Shown in pieces: positions 37,414 through 46,105 of a stretch of 54,918 nt of DNA. The first letter of the stretch is position 1; the number at the start of each line of letters is the position of its first letter. The DNA is from Bacillota bacterium. GTDB lineage: Bacteria; Bacillota; Bacilli; Bacillales; Cytobacillaceae. The stretch is taken from positions 1 to 54,918 of the forward strand of contig JAUZPL010000024.1 in NCBI GenBank assembly GCA_030705955.1, in the 5' to 3' direction. The notes beneath the pieces were generated by a model, which worked only from the letters and a program-made list of their open reading frames with translations, was not told the DNA's origin and did not search any database. A program made the position numbers and the translations under genes.

Positions 37414-37447
37414 TGAACAGGAGAAAAATTCTTCTGTTTTTTTTTGC
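37414..37447 (+). terminator. Terminator of the MHYT kinase
   Basis: AACAGGAGAA-AAA-TTCTTCTGTT, ten pairs with one G-U, running into a long T-tract. Confidence 0.85.
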
Positions 37448-37576
37448 ATTATTTTTCTTTCTTGAATAAGTATTCCACGAAAAAGTCAAATTTTTTTGAA
37501 AAATTCACGCTAAAAAGGATAAGAATAGATTAATATATTTATATAGGCACTTTGTTTAAATGGGAGGGGAAAATGA

Positions 37577-39643
37577 ATGTCAGAAACAAATGTTGTTAAA
37601 ACAGTCTGTGGCTACTGTGGAACTGGTTGCGGACTCATACTGGAAGTTGAAAACAATAGAATTATGAAAATTCGTGGTGACAAGGATGCCCCCGTTAATA
37701 AAGGACAAACATGTGTAAAAGGGGCCTTTGCGTATGAGTATGTCCACGCTAAAAACAGATTAACCGCCCCCCTTATAAGAAAAGCGGGGGAATTAGTTGA
37801 AACTACATGGGAAGAAGCTTACCAATTTATTGTTGAAAAATTAACATCAATAAAAACAAACTTTGGTGCAAAATCTATATCATTGTTTGCATGTGCCCGT
37901 TCAACCAATGAATCAAACTATGTAACACAGAAATTTATGAGAACTGCCATTGGAAGCAATAATATTGATGGATGTAACCGAACGTGACACGCTCCAAGCG
38001 TTGCCGGTCTGGCAACTGTATTTGGTAGTGGTTTTCCAACCAATACTTTAGAGGATTTTGATAAGGCTGAAGTATTACTATTAATGGGATCAAATACAAC
38101 AGAGGCACACCCAATTATTGCAAATCGAATGAAAAAGGCAGCAAAGGCTGGGCTTAAAATAATCGTTATTGATCCCCGCAAAATTGAAATGACGAAGGTT
38201 GCCCACCGTCACCTTCAAATTAATGTTGGCACTGATATTGCGTTGATTAACGCTATGATTCGAATTATTTTAAAAGAAGGATTGTTCAACGAGGAATTTA
38301 TTCGCCAATTTACATCAGAACTGGAAGCGCTCAAAAAGTTAGTTGAACCATATACACCGGAATTTGCAGCGACCATTACAGGATTAACACCAGAAGAGAT
38401 TGATTTAACGGCAAGGGAATACGCGAGTGCTGGAAAAGCAATGATTGCCTATACCCTTGGTATTACTGAACATCATTGTGGAGTGAACAATGTTTTTGAT
38501 ATTGCCAATCTGGCCTTGTTAACAGGTCATATTGGCCGAGAAGGTACTGGAATTATGCCGCTCCGCGGTCAGAATAATGTCCAGGGCGCTGGTGACATGG
38601 GGTGTTTGCCAAATCAATTGGCAGGGGCAATAAGCCTTTCGAATGATGAATATCGGAAACGTTATGAGGAAGAATGGCAAATTGTTCTGAATCCTCAAGC
38701 AGGAGACACCCAAACAAGAACCTTTGACAAAATCGAATCAGGCGAAGTAAAAGCACTTTATGTCATAGGTGAGAATCCTTTAATGGCAGATGTCCATATG
38801 AACCATACTAAAAAACTCTTGGAAAATCTTGATCTCTTAATTGTGCAGGATATCTTTTTAACTGAAACAGCCAAAATGGCAGATGTTGTACTTCCAGCAA
38901 GATCATGGGGTGAGGTGGATGGAACGTACACAAACACAGACCGCCGAATTCAAAGGGTTAGAAAGGCAATTGAACCACATCCGAATACGAAGGAAGACTG
39001 GGAAATCCTTTGTGAAATCTCAACAAGAATGAACTATCCAATGAATTATAACAGCAGTGAAGATATATGGAACGAGGTCCGAAAATTAGCATGGGAGATG
39101 TATGGTGGGATTTCATATAGAAGACTAGACCAAGAATATAGCATTCACTATCCTTGTCCAGATGAAAATCACCCAGGTACTTTTATCATGCACGAAAGAT
39201 TTCATCAGTCAGAAAATGAAATTCAAACAAAATCCACATTTGTTCCAGTGGAATATACTCCACCATTAGAGATGCCAGATGAAGAATATCCGTTCATGTT
39301 AACTACCGGCAGAAGGTACGAATCCTACAATACCCATACTCAAACAAGGCATTATGCTGCAGGTGTGAAAATAAAGCAAACAGAAGAGACTGTAGATATT
39401 CACCCCGATGATGCAGCACTCTTAGGAATATTGGATGGAGAGGTTGTGAAGGTTCAGTCAAGGAGAGGGGAATTACAAGTAAAGACAAAGGTTACCGAGC
39501 AGGTGGTTCCGGGCCTTGTGTTTATGAGTTTTCACTGGAGTGAAGTTCCTACTAATATATTAACATTAAATGAATTTGATCCTATATCAGGGACAGCTGA
39601 ATTTAAAGCATGTGCAGTTAAAATTTCCAAAATAAGTGCATAA
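37577..39643 (+). CDS. fdhF: Selenocysteine formate dehydrogenase (FdhH-like)
   Basis: 688-residue molybdopterin oxidoreductase read through an in-frame TGA at 37985-37987 as selenocysteine 137. A [4Fe-4S] site (Cys 11, 14, 18, 46: VCGYCGTGCGL and GQTCVKG) starts the protein. The context NNIDGCNRT-U-HAPSVAGL matches the Sec site of E. coli FdhF (RVUHGPSVAGL). The frame continues unbroken to TAA, with GHIGREGTGIMPLRGQNNVQG and the C-terminal TGRRYESYNTHTQTRH block. It oxidises formate to CO2; the electron acceptor is not encoded nearby. Length matches FdhH (about 715) rather than the long Bacillus YrhE type. A SECIS hairpin lies right after the TGA. GGGAGGGG precedes the ATG. selA, selB, selD and fdhD are not in the window. 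Confidence 0.93.
37985..38025 (+). promoter_or_regulatory. Bacterial SECIS element in fdhF
   Basis: Twelve bases after the TGA, GTTGCC-GGTCT-GGCAAC (38000-38016) forms a perfect 6-pair stem with a GGTCT loop, the loop known to bind SelB in E. coli fdhF. A lower stem CCAA (37994-37997) with TTGG (38022-38025) extends it. Position and loop sequence fit a bacterial SECIS closely. Confidence 0.9.
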
Positions 39644-39650
39644 ATAATGA

Positions 39651-39681
39651 AATTCGACTCACTTTGAGTCGGATTTTTTTA
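39651..39681 (+). terminator. Terminator of fdhF
   Basis: AATTCGACTCA-CTT-TGAGTCGGATT followed by a T-run, eight bases after the stop codon. Confidence 0.88.
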
Positions 39682-39726
39682 GTGTAAATTACCTATTTTA
39701 AACTGAAAATTCCGTCTCTTAGATAT

Positions 39727-39757
39727 ATTGTTGTAATATAATTGCCATTGTTGTAAT
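39727..39757 (+). repeat. Direct repeat in the yocH-like promoter region
   Basis: ATTGTTGTAAT occurs at 39727-39737 and again at 39747-39757, exactly 20 bases apart, about two helical turns, 100 bases before the gene. It may be a regulator site. The spacing does not fit the WalR box (TGTWAH-N5-TGTWAH). A TATGAT -10 lies downstream. Confidence 0.5.
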
Positions 39758-39847
39758 GGACACTTAATCCACCTGTTCTTTGTATAGAACTTTTTCGTGT
39801 TATGATAAAACACAGTTAGCTGCTAAAAGAACATGGGAGGAACAACA

Positions 39848-40666
39848 ATGCTTAAAAGATTTAAAACACTCATTGCAGTGGCTGCACTCTCAGGGACTGT
39901 AAGTGCTAATGTGCATGCAGCAGATATTACTATAAAAAAAGGCGATACCCTTTGGGATATTTCAAAAATACATAATGTATCTGTCGATAACATTAAGAAT
40001 TTGAATCATCTTCCCACTAATCTTATTCATCCGGGTGAAAGATTAACAGTTTTACCAGAGAAACATTATACGGTAAAAAGTGGAGATACATTATGGAATA
40101 TTGCACAAGATAACAAAATTTCTGTGGAGTCAATAATATATTGGAACAAGCTTATTTCAGATCAACCATATCCTGGATTAAATTTAGTTCTCTTTGAGAA
40201 AGAAAATACCACTCCAGTAGAAAAGCCGGTTGAACAGGATAAAAAAACTGCAGCTAAAACGTCGGTTATCAAAAAAGTGACAGCTCTAAAACCCGTTCCT
40301 GCTGTGAAAAGAACTTCACAGCCAGTCAAACCAACGGTAATGGCTGCAAAAACGGTAGAGCATATAACGTCAAATGTAAAAACAATTTCTGTAAAGGCGA
40401 CGGCCTATACCGCGAATTGTCCAGGTTGCTCTGGTAAAACAAAGCTTGGAATTGATTTAAAAGCAAATCCAAACGCTAAAGTTATATCTGTGGATCCTTC
40501 AGTTATCCCATTAGGTTCAAAAGTATATGTTGAGGGCTACGGATATGCAACAGCAGCTGACACTGGTGGAGCTATTAAAGGAAAAAGAATCGATGTTTTT
40601 ATTCCATCAGAAGCGGAAGCTGTAAACTTCGGTGCAAAACAATTAACAGTTAAAATTATTAATTAG
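39848..40666 (+). CDS. LysM and 3D-domain cell-wall protein (YocH-like)
   Basis: 272-residue exported protein. A signal peptide (about 1-24, ending ANVHAA) is followed by two LysM repeats (ITIKKGDTLWDISKIHNVS and HYTVKSGDTLWNIAQDNKIS), a Lys/Pro/Val linker, and a C-terminal 3D domain (VKATAYTANC...SVDPSVIPLGSKVYVEG...ADTGGAIKGKRIDVF) with the three conserved aspartates. Such proteins bind and probably cut peptidoglycan (YocH, Rpf/MltA-like fold). Two cysteines in ANCPGC precede the domain core. ATG 39848 follows GGGAGG by 7 bases; the ATG 15 bases earlier is too near it. Confidence 0.9.
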   Translation: MLKRFKTLIAVAALSGTVSANVHAADITIKKGDTLWDISKIHNVSVDNIKNLNHLPTNLIHPGERLTVLPEKHYTVKSGDTLWNIAQDNKISVESIIYWNKLISDQPYPGLNLVLFEKENTTPVEKPVEQDKKTAAKTSVIKKVTALKPVPAVKRTSQPVKPTVMAAKTVEHITSNVKTISVKATAYTANCPGCSGKTKLGIDLKANPNAKVISVDPSVIPLGSKVYVEGYGYATAADTGGAIKGKRIDVFIPSEAEAVNFGAKQLTVKIIN

Positions 40667-40671
40667 TGGAG

Positions 40672-40700
40672 AGACAAGCCTATTGGCTTGTCTTATTCTA
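40672..40700 (+). terminator. Terminator of the yocH-like gene
   Basis: AGACAAGCC-TATT-GGCTTGTCT, a perfect 9-base-pair hairpin, then TATTCTATTTC. Confidence 0.8.
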
Positions 40701-40798
40701 TTTCTATTGCTAAATCTATTGGACCACTAAAGGCGGATATATTGGTTCCCGCATAAATCAGTCAAACTAGTATCCTTCATTTTCTGTAACAAAAACCT

Positions 40799-40846
40799 AA
40801 AAAAGATCAGTACCGGGTTTTAATAAATCTGGTACTGATCTTTTTT
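40799..40846 (-). terminator. Terminator of narK
   Basis: AAAAAAGATCAGTACC and GGTACTGATCTTTTTT pair perfectly (16 bases) around a 16-base loop; T-runs on both strands make it bidirectional. Confidence 0.9.
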
Positions 40847-40860
40847 AATGTTAAAGAGAT

Positions 40861-42162
40861 TTAGTTTACATGTTTTACAACAGATTCAACCACTGTATTT
40901 TTTCTTTGATAAAAATACCAGTTTATTAGTATAGAGATTACATAAAATCCTATAAAGAAATAGAATGCTGTAACTGGTGTTCCGGTTGTATTCACTGACC
41001 ATCCAAATAACTTTGGAATGAAATAGGATCCATAAGCTGCAAATGCGGCAGAAAAACCTATTACCGGAGCAGCCTCTTTTGGAATAAATATAGCTGGAAT
41101 CATTTGAAATGTGGATCCAGAACCGATACCTGATGCTAAGAAAAGAACTAAGAAAGCTGTTAAGAAGCCTGCAAAACCTTTTGTATTTAAGAAGTAGATA
41201 ACACCGGTAGCACCAATTCCCATAATGAATAGCACAAATGATGTTACCTTTGCCCCGCCAATTTTATCTGCTAAATAACCACCAAATGGTCTTGCTGCAG
41301 CAGCAACAAGTGCTCCAAGAAACGCTAACCCAATATGTTGTGGAAATTGAGATTTTAGTAAAAGCGGAAATGCTGCTGAATAACCGATAAAAGAACCAAA
41401 TGTTGCTACATATAAAACAGTCATAATCCATGTATGCTTCCGTTTTACAATCACAAATTGATCTGCAACAGATTGTTTTGTATTTGGAATATTATCCATT
41501 CCAAATATTGCTGCAACTGTCAAAATGATTATAGGAATAACCCAGATAAATGCAGCATTTTGTAACCAAACATGTTGACCATTTGCTAAAACCTGCTTGC
41601 CGCCAACTAAGGCAAATGTTCCAGAAGTAACGATTAAAGGTGTGACAAATTGAACAACTGAAACCCCCATATTCCCTAGTCCGCCATTGATACCAAGTGC
41701 GGTTCCCTTTTCTCTTTTCGGAAAGAAAAAGCTAATATTTGCTGATGAGGATGAAAAGTTTCCTCCGCCAAGACCGCAAAGAGCCGCTAGAGTAAGCATC
41801 ACAGTATAAGAGGTATGAGGATTTTGAACTGCAAATCCAATTCCAATTGCTGGTACAGCAAGTATGGCAGTTGAAATAATCGTCCAATTTTTACCACCAA
41901 TTGTTCCAACAGCAAAGGTATAAATAAAGCGTAGGGTTGCACCTACAAGACCTGGTATGGCTGCAAGTGTAAAGAGTTGTTCTTGTGTAAAATGAAATCC
42001 AATATCGTTAAGTCTTACAGCAACCACTGACCAAATTTGCCATACAATAAATGCAAGCATTAAGGACGGTACTGATATCCATAGATTACGTTTTGCGATT
42101 TTTTTTCCTTTTGCATTCCAGAATTTCTCATCTTCTGGATTCCAATAAGTTATTTTTCTCAT
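40861..42162 (-). CDS. narK: Nitrate/nitrite transporter NarK
   Basis: 433-residue MFS carrier of the NNP family with 12 helices. Nitrate signatures GLGGGNFSSSSANISFFFPKREKGTALGINGGLGNMGVS and AAAARPFGGYLADKIGGAKV are clear (arginines for the anion present in helices 2 and 8). It imports nitrate and/or exports nitrite for NarGHI. ATG 42162 follows GGAGG by 8 bases; a TTG 15 bases earlier overlaps the Shine-Dalgarno. A perfect Fnr box lies 80 bases upstream. Confidence 0.95.
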   Translation of the reverse strand: MRKITYWNPEDEKFWNAKGKKIAKRNLWISVPSLMLAFIVWQIWSVVAVRLNDIGFHFTQEQLFTLAAIPGLVGATLRFIYTFAVGTIGGKNWTIISTAILAVPAIGIGFAVQNPHTSYTVMLTLAALCGLGGGNFSSSSANISFFFPKREKGTALGINGGLGNMGVSVVQFVTPLIVTSGTFALVGGKQVLANGQHVWLQNAAFIWVIPIIILTVAAIFGMDNIPNTKQSVADQFVIVKRKHTWIMTVLYVATFGSFIGYSAAFPLLLKSQFPQHIGLAFLGALVAAAARPFGGYLADKIGGAKVTSFVLFIMGIGATGVIYFLNTKGFAGFLTAFLVLFLASGIGSGSTFQMIPAIFIPKEAAPVIGFSAAFAAYGSYFIPKLFGWSVNTTGTPVTAFYFFIGFYVISILINWYFYQRKNTVVESVVKHVN

Positions 42163-42214
42163 AATGTGTTCCTCCAAAAAAACAATTTATTATGATGTGC
42201 TGTTTACAAAGCTA

Positions 42215-42257
42215 ATAATAATTTGCATGAGAAAATAACTTTGTGAGGTACATCACA
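42215..42257 (-). promoter_or_regulatory. Fnr-dependent promoter of narK
   Basis: TGTGA-GGTACA-TCACA (42242-42257) is a perfect Fnr palindrome. On the minus strand, 21 bases later, TATTAT (42220-42215) is a good -10. Same layout as pflB. No gene is seen in the rest of 42178-42467. Confidence 0.85.
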
Positions 42258-42467
42258 AAAGTGGTGAAGGAAATGTGAACTCAATTTAAAAGACATAAAG
42301 TTGTAAAGAGTCTCCCATGAACAGGAAATTTAGACGGTTTTTGGAAGAAATAAAAATGTTTCGAATTTTTGTTATTTTAATGGAAACGAAATGAAATAGG
42401 AACGATCTTATTATTAAAAAAATATAATACCCATAGTAATTTTAAAGAGATACAAGGAGAAAATGAT

Positions 42468-42815
42468 ATGCTTACCAATGCTGAGGCAACTCGAACAGAC
42501 GGTTTATTAACTATAAGAATCATTGGCCAATCTCTCTCACCATGTGATGAGGCAACTATAGTCGGATATTATCCCGGAACTATCAAATATTCGAACGATC
42601 CTTGTTCTGCTCAAATTTTTATAAGAGAGGGGAGAAAACCTGAACTAGAAAATATGCACTGTCCACCGGTATGGGGGAAACTTTGGATTTTAAATCAAGT
42701 TATTCGTGACAACTATCATAAAACAATTGAGATTTTTGTTAACAACAATCTTACCAAGAAAATTCGGATTATAGAACTTGAAGAAAAAGGATTGTATAAC
42801 ATATGGGGTATATAG
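42468..42815 (+). CDS. Hypothetical protein
   Basis: 115-residue soluble protein MLTNAEATRTDGLLTIRIIG... containing three cysteines (SPCDEAT, NDPCSAQ, NMHCPPVW). It is beta-rich, with IEIFVNNNLTKKIRIIELEE near the end. Family not recognised. AAGGAG lies 7 bases before the ATG. It is divergent from narK and upstream of a GerPF-like gene, with no evident terminator between. Confidence 0.6.
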   Translation: MLTNAEATRTDGLLTIRIIGQSLSPCDEATIVGYYPGTIKYSNDPCSAQIFIREGRKPELENMHCPPVWGKLWILNQVIRDNYHKTIEIFVNNNLTKKIRIIELEEKGLYNIWGI

Positions 42816-42969
42816 CAATATCTTATTATTTAAATACAACAAAGTGTTGCAGTTTTAACCGAATTGGTAGAAAAGCTTGGAAAACACAATATCACATAAA
42901 GTAAGCACAAATATTTTTTTGCTGGAATAAACTACATTACATGATTAAATTAAAAAAGGAGGCTCTTAA

Positions 42970-43185
42970 ATGGCAGTCTTTCCTATCCCAGTGGAAATCA
43001 ATACCATAAGTGGTGGTGTTGTACAATTTGGACCTTCTTTGTTTACTTCCCCCAAGAGTTCTCAAAAAACGTTTACCGGTTCAGGTTTAATAAGTTTAGC
43101 TATTCAAGCCATTACTGTAAATGGATTAAATTCAAACAATACAATAGACTCCGACGGATTCGATCAGCCTATTGTAAAAGATTAA
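42970..43185 (+). CDS. GerPA/GerPF-family spore germination protein
   Basis: 71-residue protein MAVFPIPVEINTISGGVVQFG... with SPKSSQKTFTGSG, the pattern of GerPA/GerPF (INS..GG.V.FGD....PKS..K...GSG). GerP proteins lie in the inner coat and let germinants reach their receptors. It is an isolated copy, not in a gerPABCDEF cluster. GGAGG lies 7 bases before the ATG. Confidence 0.82.
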   Translation: MAVFPIPVEINTISGGVVQFGPSLFTSPKSSQKTFTGSGLISLAIQAITVNGLNSNNTIDSDGFDQPIVKD

Positions 43186-43285
43186 ATAACAGGTTTTCAG
43201 CTGGAATTTAGATGAATTAAACATGCAAGTTAGTAGGTTCATTAAGAATTAAAAAGGTAGTAGTATGCAATTTAAGTTTCCAAAA

Positions 43286-43319
43286 AAAGGTGGTGGAAAA
43301 TATTCATTCCATCACCTTT
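43286..43319 (-). terminator. Terminator of patA
   Basis: AAAGGTGGTGGAA and TTCCATCACCTTT pair with one G-U; the minus-strand tail is CTTTTTTTGG. Confidence 0.85.
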
Positions 43320-43340
43320 AGCTTTGTTAATAGTTTAAAT

Positions 43341-44486
43341 TTATGATAAATAATTATTTAATCTTTCAACAGCTTCTTTTAATTTCTCCATTGAATAGGC
43401 AAAAGAAATCCGAACATGATGATTTCCACCATCTGTAAATACTGAGCTTGGCAGCATTCCTACTCTTGCTTTTTCAGCCAAATCTAGACAGAATTGATAA
43501 GAATCATCAAATTGCTTTGGTATTTCTGGGAATAAGTAAAAAGTGCCTTCTGGTATTACTATTGAAAAACCTAAATTTGAGAGCTTCTCAAATAAAAAGT
43601 CTCTTCTTGTTTTATATTGATCCACCATATTCTTAACTGCTTCGTCCGTACCTGATAATGCCCCAACAGCAGCAAATTGCGCCATTGTATTTACACTGGT
43701 ATTCACATATTGGTGTATCTTCAACATTTCTTGGATAATATATTCTGGTGCAAAAACAAATCCTATTCTCCATCCAGTCATCGCATGTGATTTAGAAACC
43801 CCGTTGATCACAATGGTCTTTTCACGTACTGATGGGAAGGTTGCGATAGAAATATGTTTAGTATCAAATACCAATTCGCTATACAATTCATCCGAAATAA
43901 TAAAAATATCATTGTCTTCTAACACTTTAACTACTTTGGCTAATTCTTCTTTGTTCATTGTTGCCCCAGTTGGATTTGAAGGGAACGGAATAATGATAGC
44001 TTTTGTTTTATTGGTTATAGATCGTTCGACTATTTCCGCAGTAAGTTTAAAACCTGTTTCAATAGTATTAACAAATTTCGTTACCCCTCCACACATATGT
44101 ATGACGGGTTCATATCCAGAATAAGCAGGTGTTGGTAAAATTACCTCATCACCTTCACTTAAAATAGCACGTAAGGACAAATAAATTCCTTCTGTAGATC
44201 CATTTGTGATAATCGTTTCACTAGGCAAGTAATTTAGATTATATTTTTGATTGAATACTTCTGAAGCTATTTTTCTTAACTCCGAAATTCCTGCATTTGG
44301 CGCGTAAGGGGTATGGTTATGATCAATAGCTAATTTTCCAGCCTCTTTGATATAATCCGGTGTTAAAAAGTCAGGCTGCCCGATCGTTAGGGAGACAATG
44401 TTTTCAATTGAACTTATTTTATCCGAAAATTGCCGGATACCAGATATTTGTATGGAACCTACTTTTTTATTCAATAAATGTTTCAT
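43341..44486 (-). CDS. patA: Aminotransferase class I (PatA-like)
   Basis: 381-residue PLP enzyme. VSLTIGQPDF at the N-terminus, SNPTGATMNKEEL (substrate/PLP Asn), DELYSELVFD (PLP Asp-Tyr) and SKSHAMTGWRIGF with the PLP lysine are present, and RISFAYS holds the carboxylate-binding Arg. Overall it matches B. subtilis PatA, the N-acetyl-LL-diaminopimelate aminotransferase of lysine and cell-wall synthesis, although related aminotransferases are close. ATG 44486 is used; a GTG nine bases upstream is nearer the AAGG ribosome site than usual. Confidence 0.88.
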   Translation of the reverse strand: MKHLLNKKVGSIQISGIRQFSDKISSIENIVSLTIGQPDFLTPDYIKEAGKLAIDHNHTPYAPNAGISELRKIASEVFNQKYNLNYLPSETIITNGSTEGIYLSLRAILSEGDEVILPTPAYSGYEPVIHMCGGVTKFVNTIETGFKLTAEIVERSITNKTKAIIIPFPSNPTGATMNKEELAKVVKVLEDNDIFIISDELYSELVFDTKHISIATFPSVREKTIVINGVSKSHAMTGWRIGFVFAPEYIIQEMLKIHQYVNTSVNTMAQFAAVGALSGTDEAVKNMVDQYKTRRDFLFEKLSNLGFSIVIPEGTFYLFPEIPKQFDDSYQFCLDLAEKARVGMLPSSVFTDGGNHHVRISFAYSMEKLKEAVERLNNYLS

Positions 44487-44668
44487 ACTATTCACTACCT
44501 TCTGATGAAAAATAATTTTTTACTATTCAATTAAAGCCTATTATAACAAAAAAAACGGAGAAATTGTCCCCGTCATTCCCTAGAATACTTTGTGTGTGTT
44601 AGGCACCGATATTGACAATCTAACCTTTTTTTATTATTCTTTAAAAAAATGTTAATAAGCTCTATTAT

Positions 44669-44736
44669 ATTTCGTATAACTCCAATAATATGGTTTGGAG
44701 GTCTCTACCAGGAACCTAAATTCCTGATTACGAAGA
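44669..44736 (+). promoter_or_regulatory. Adenine-class purine riboswitch aptamer
   Basis: P1 is TTCGTA (44671-44676) with TACGAA (44729-44734); ATAA joins P1 to P2; P2 is CTCCAA/TTTGGAG around TAATATGG; GTCTCTACC is the J2/3 core; P3 is CAGGAA/TTCCTG around CCTAAA. The specificity base before the 3' strand of P1 (GAT-TACG, T at 44728) is U, which selects adenine; guanine switches have C. The layout closely follows the pbuE and add switches. Confidence 0.95.
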
Positions 44737-44780
44737 AAGTACAAGATTTGTATTTTCTTCATAATCAGGAATTTTTTTAT
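44719..44780 (+). terminator. Riboswitch-controlled terminator before add
   Basis: AATTCCTGATTACGAAGAAA (44719-44738) pairs with TTTCTTCATAATCAGGAATT (44754-44773), nearly perfect, then seven Ts. The 5' arm uses the P3 and P1 3' strands of the aptamer, so adenine binding should block the terminator and turn the gene on. Confidence 0.92.
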
Positions 44781-44814
44781 TTTAAAATCAAAATATTTAT
44801 TTCAGGAGGTCAAA

Positions 44815-45828
44815 ATGAATTTTTTAGCCTTGCCAAAAATTGAACTTCACTGTCATTTAGATGGAAGCCTTAGGATTGAAACGGTTATGGATATTGCCAA
44901 GAAGGAGGGAATCCAGTTACCTTCCTTTAATAAGGAAGAACTGCAAAAGGAGTTGATTGCCCCCTTAGAATGCAAGTCACTAGTGGAATATTTAAAAAGA
45001 TTTTCGATTCCGAATTTGGTTATGCAGTCCAAGGAAAGTTTAAAAAGGATTACATTTGAGTTATTTGAGGATGCAGCAACGGAAAATGTTAAATATATGG
45101 AAGTGAGATTTGCGCCGTTACTTCACACGTTAAAGGGACTAGATGTTGTAGAAATAATTCAATCCGTTTTAGAGGGGATGAGGGAAGCAGAAAGCCGCTA
45201 CAAAATAAAGGGAAATATAATCCTGTCCTGTATGAGGACGATGCCTGTAGAAAGTGCATTTGAAGTGATTAAAAAAGGGAAGAAATTCCTTGGAAAAGGT
45301 GTAGAGGGGATTGACCTATGTGCATCAGAAGAAGAAGGTTTTTGTAGAAAATTTGTGGAACCAATTGCATTAGCCAAAAAATTTGGCTACAGGGTCACGA
45401 TTCATGCAGGAGAAACGGGAATCGGTAAAAACGTTCTAGAAGCAGTTGAACTGTTGGAGGCCGAAAGAATAGGACACGGAGTATTTATTAAAGAATGTTC
45501 TCAGGCTTATAAAATTGTGAAAGATAGACAGATAGTACTTGAAATGTGTCCTACCAGTAATGTTCAAACGAAAGCTGTTCATCATTATTCTGAACATCCG
45601 ATATATCAGTTTCATCAGGATGGAATAAAAGTTACACTAAATACTGATAACAGGACAGTATCTAATACAACAATGGCAAAAGAATTCCATATAGTTAACA
45701 ACGAATTCAATCTAAGTAAAGAAGACTATCGGCAAATATATTTTAATAGTGTAGAAGCATCCTTTGCTGACAACGAAACAAAAGAATGGTGCTTGGCACA
45801 ATTCGAAGAAAATGACCTCCAGAAATAA
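44815..45828 (+). CDS. add: Adenosine deaminase
   Basis: 337-residue zinc amidohydrolase converting adenosine to inosine. Motifs: KIELHCHLDGS (His 12, His 14), YMEVRFAP, VTIHAGETGIG (His and catalytic Glu), AERIGHGV and TLNTDNRTVSN (zinc Asp; Asn follows where many have Asp). ATG follows AGGAGG by 7 bases. It is transcribed behind an adenine riboswitch with a terminator, as for V. vulnificus add, though here by transcription control. It is monocistronic, with a terminator after it. Confidence 0.93.
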   Translation: MNFLALPKIELHCHLDGSLRIETVMDIAKKEGIQLPSFNKEELQKELIAPLECKSLVEYLKRFSIPNLVMQSKESLKRITFELFEDAATENVKYMEVRFAPLLHTLKGLDVVEIIQSVLEGMREAESRYKIKGNIILSCMRTMPVESAFEVIKKGKKFLGKGVEGIDLCASEEEGFCRKFVEPIALAKKFGYRVTIHAGETGIGKNVLEAVELLEAERIGHGVFIKECSQAYKIVKDRQIVLEMCPTSNVQTKAVHHYSEHPIYQFHQDGIKVTLNTDNRTVSNTTMAKEFHIVNNEFNLSKEDYRQIYFNSVEASFADNETKEWCLAQFEENDLQK

Positions 45829-45855
45829 AAGCTAGTACAGTAGATTGACAACGAT

Positions 45856-45884
45856 AAAAGACATTCCTTTGGAATGCCTTTTTT
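45856..45884 (+). terminator. Terminator of add
   Basis: AAAAG-A-CATTCC-TTT-GGAATG-C-CTTTTTT: a stem with one A/C mismatch and a T-run. Confidence 0.8.
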
Positions 45885-45886
45885 AG

Positions 45887-46105
45887 CTAATAAGAAAGGA
45901 TGTTCTCTTTCGTAGCAATATCCTTCACTACATCCTCAAGGGTTACACTCCCTAACACCCTCTCCATGGCTAATTGTGCAGCAGTAAATAATGGTTCTAT
46001 CGTGTTCTGGATATTCCTACCAACAAGACATTTTGGGTTTGGATTTTCGTGCATGCTAAATAAATCTTTTTCCTGAACAACATTCACTGCCTTATAAACA
46101 CATTC
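45887..46105 (-). pseudogene. Rrf2-family regulator, C-terminal fragment (YwnA-like)
   Basis: About 70 residues ALECVYKAVNVVQEKDLF...MHENPNPKCLVGRNIQ... match the C-terminal part of Rrf2-type repressors such as YwnA (LHENPNP.C.VGRNIQ). The N-terminal winged helix is missing. The open frame runs on into reverse-complement sequence of the neighbouring oxidoreductase, so codons beyond about 46105 are not native. No Shine-Dalgarno is present at that point, so it is probably not expressed. Confidence 0.85.

Noticed and set aside
37985-37987. fdhF read as two genes or a nonsense-mutated pseudogene
   Set aside because: The TGA falls on the known selenocysteine position, the frame is intact on both sides, and a SECIS hairpin with the GGTCT loop follows.
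39727-39757. WalR box upstream of the YocH-like gene
   Set aside because: The TGTAAT copies are 20 bases apart from start to start; a WalR box needs a gap of five bases between half-sites.
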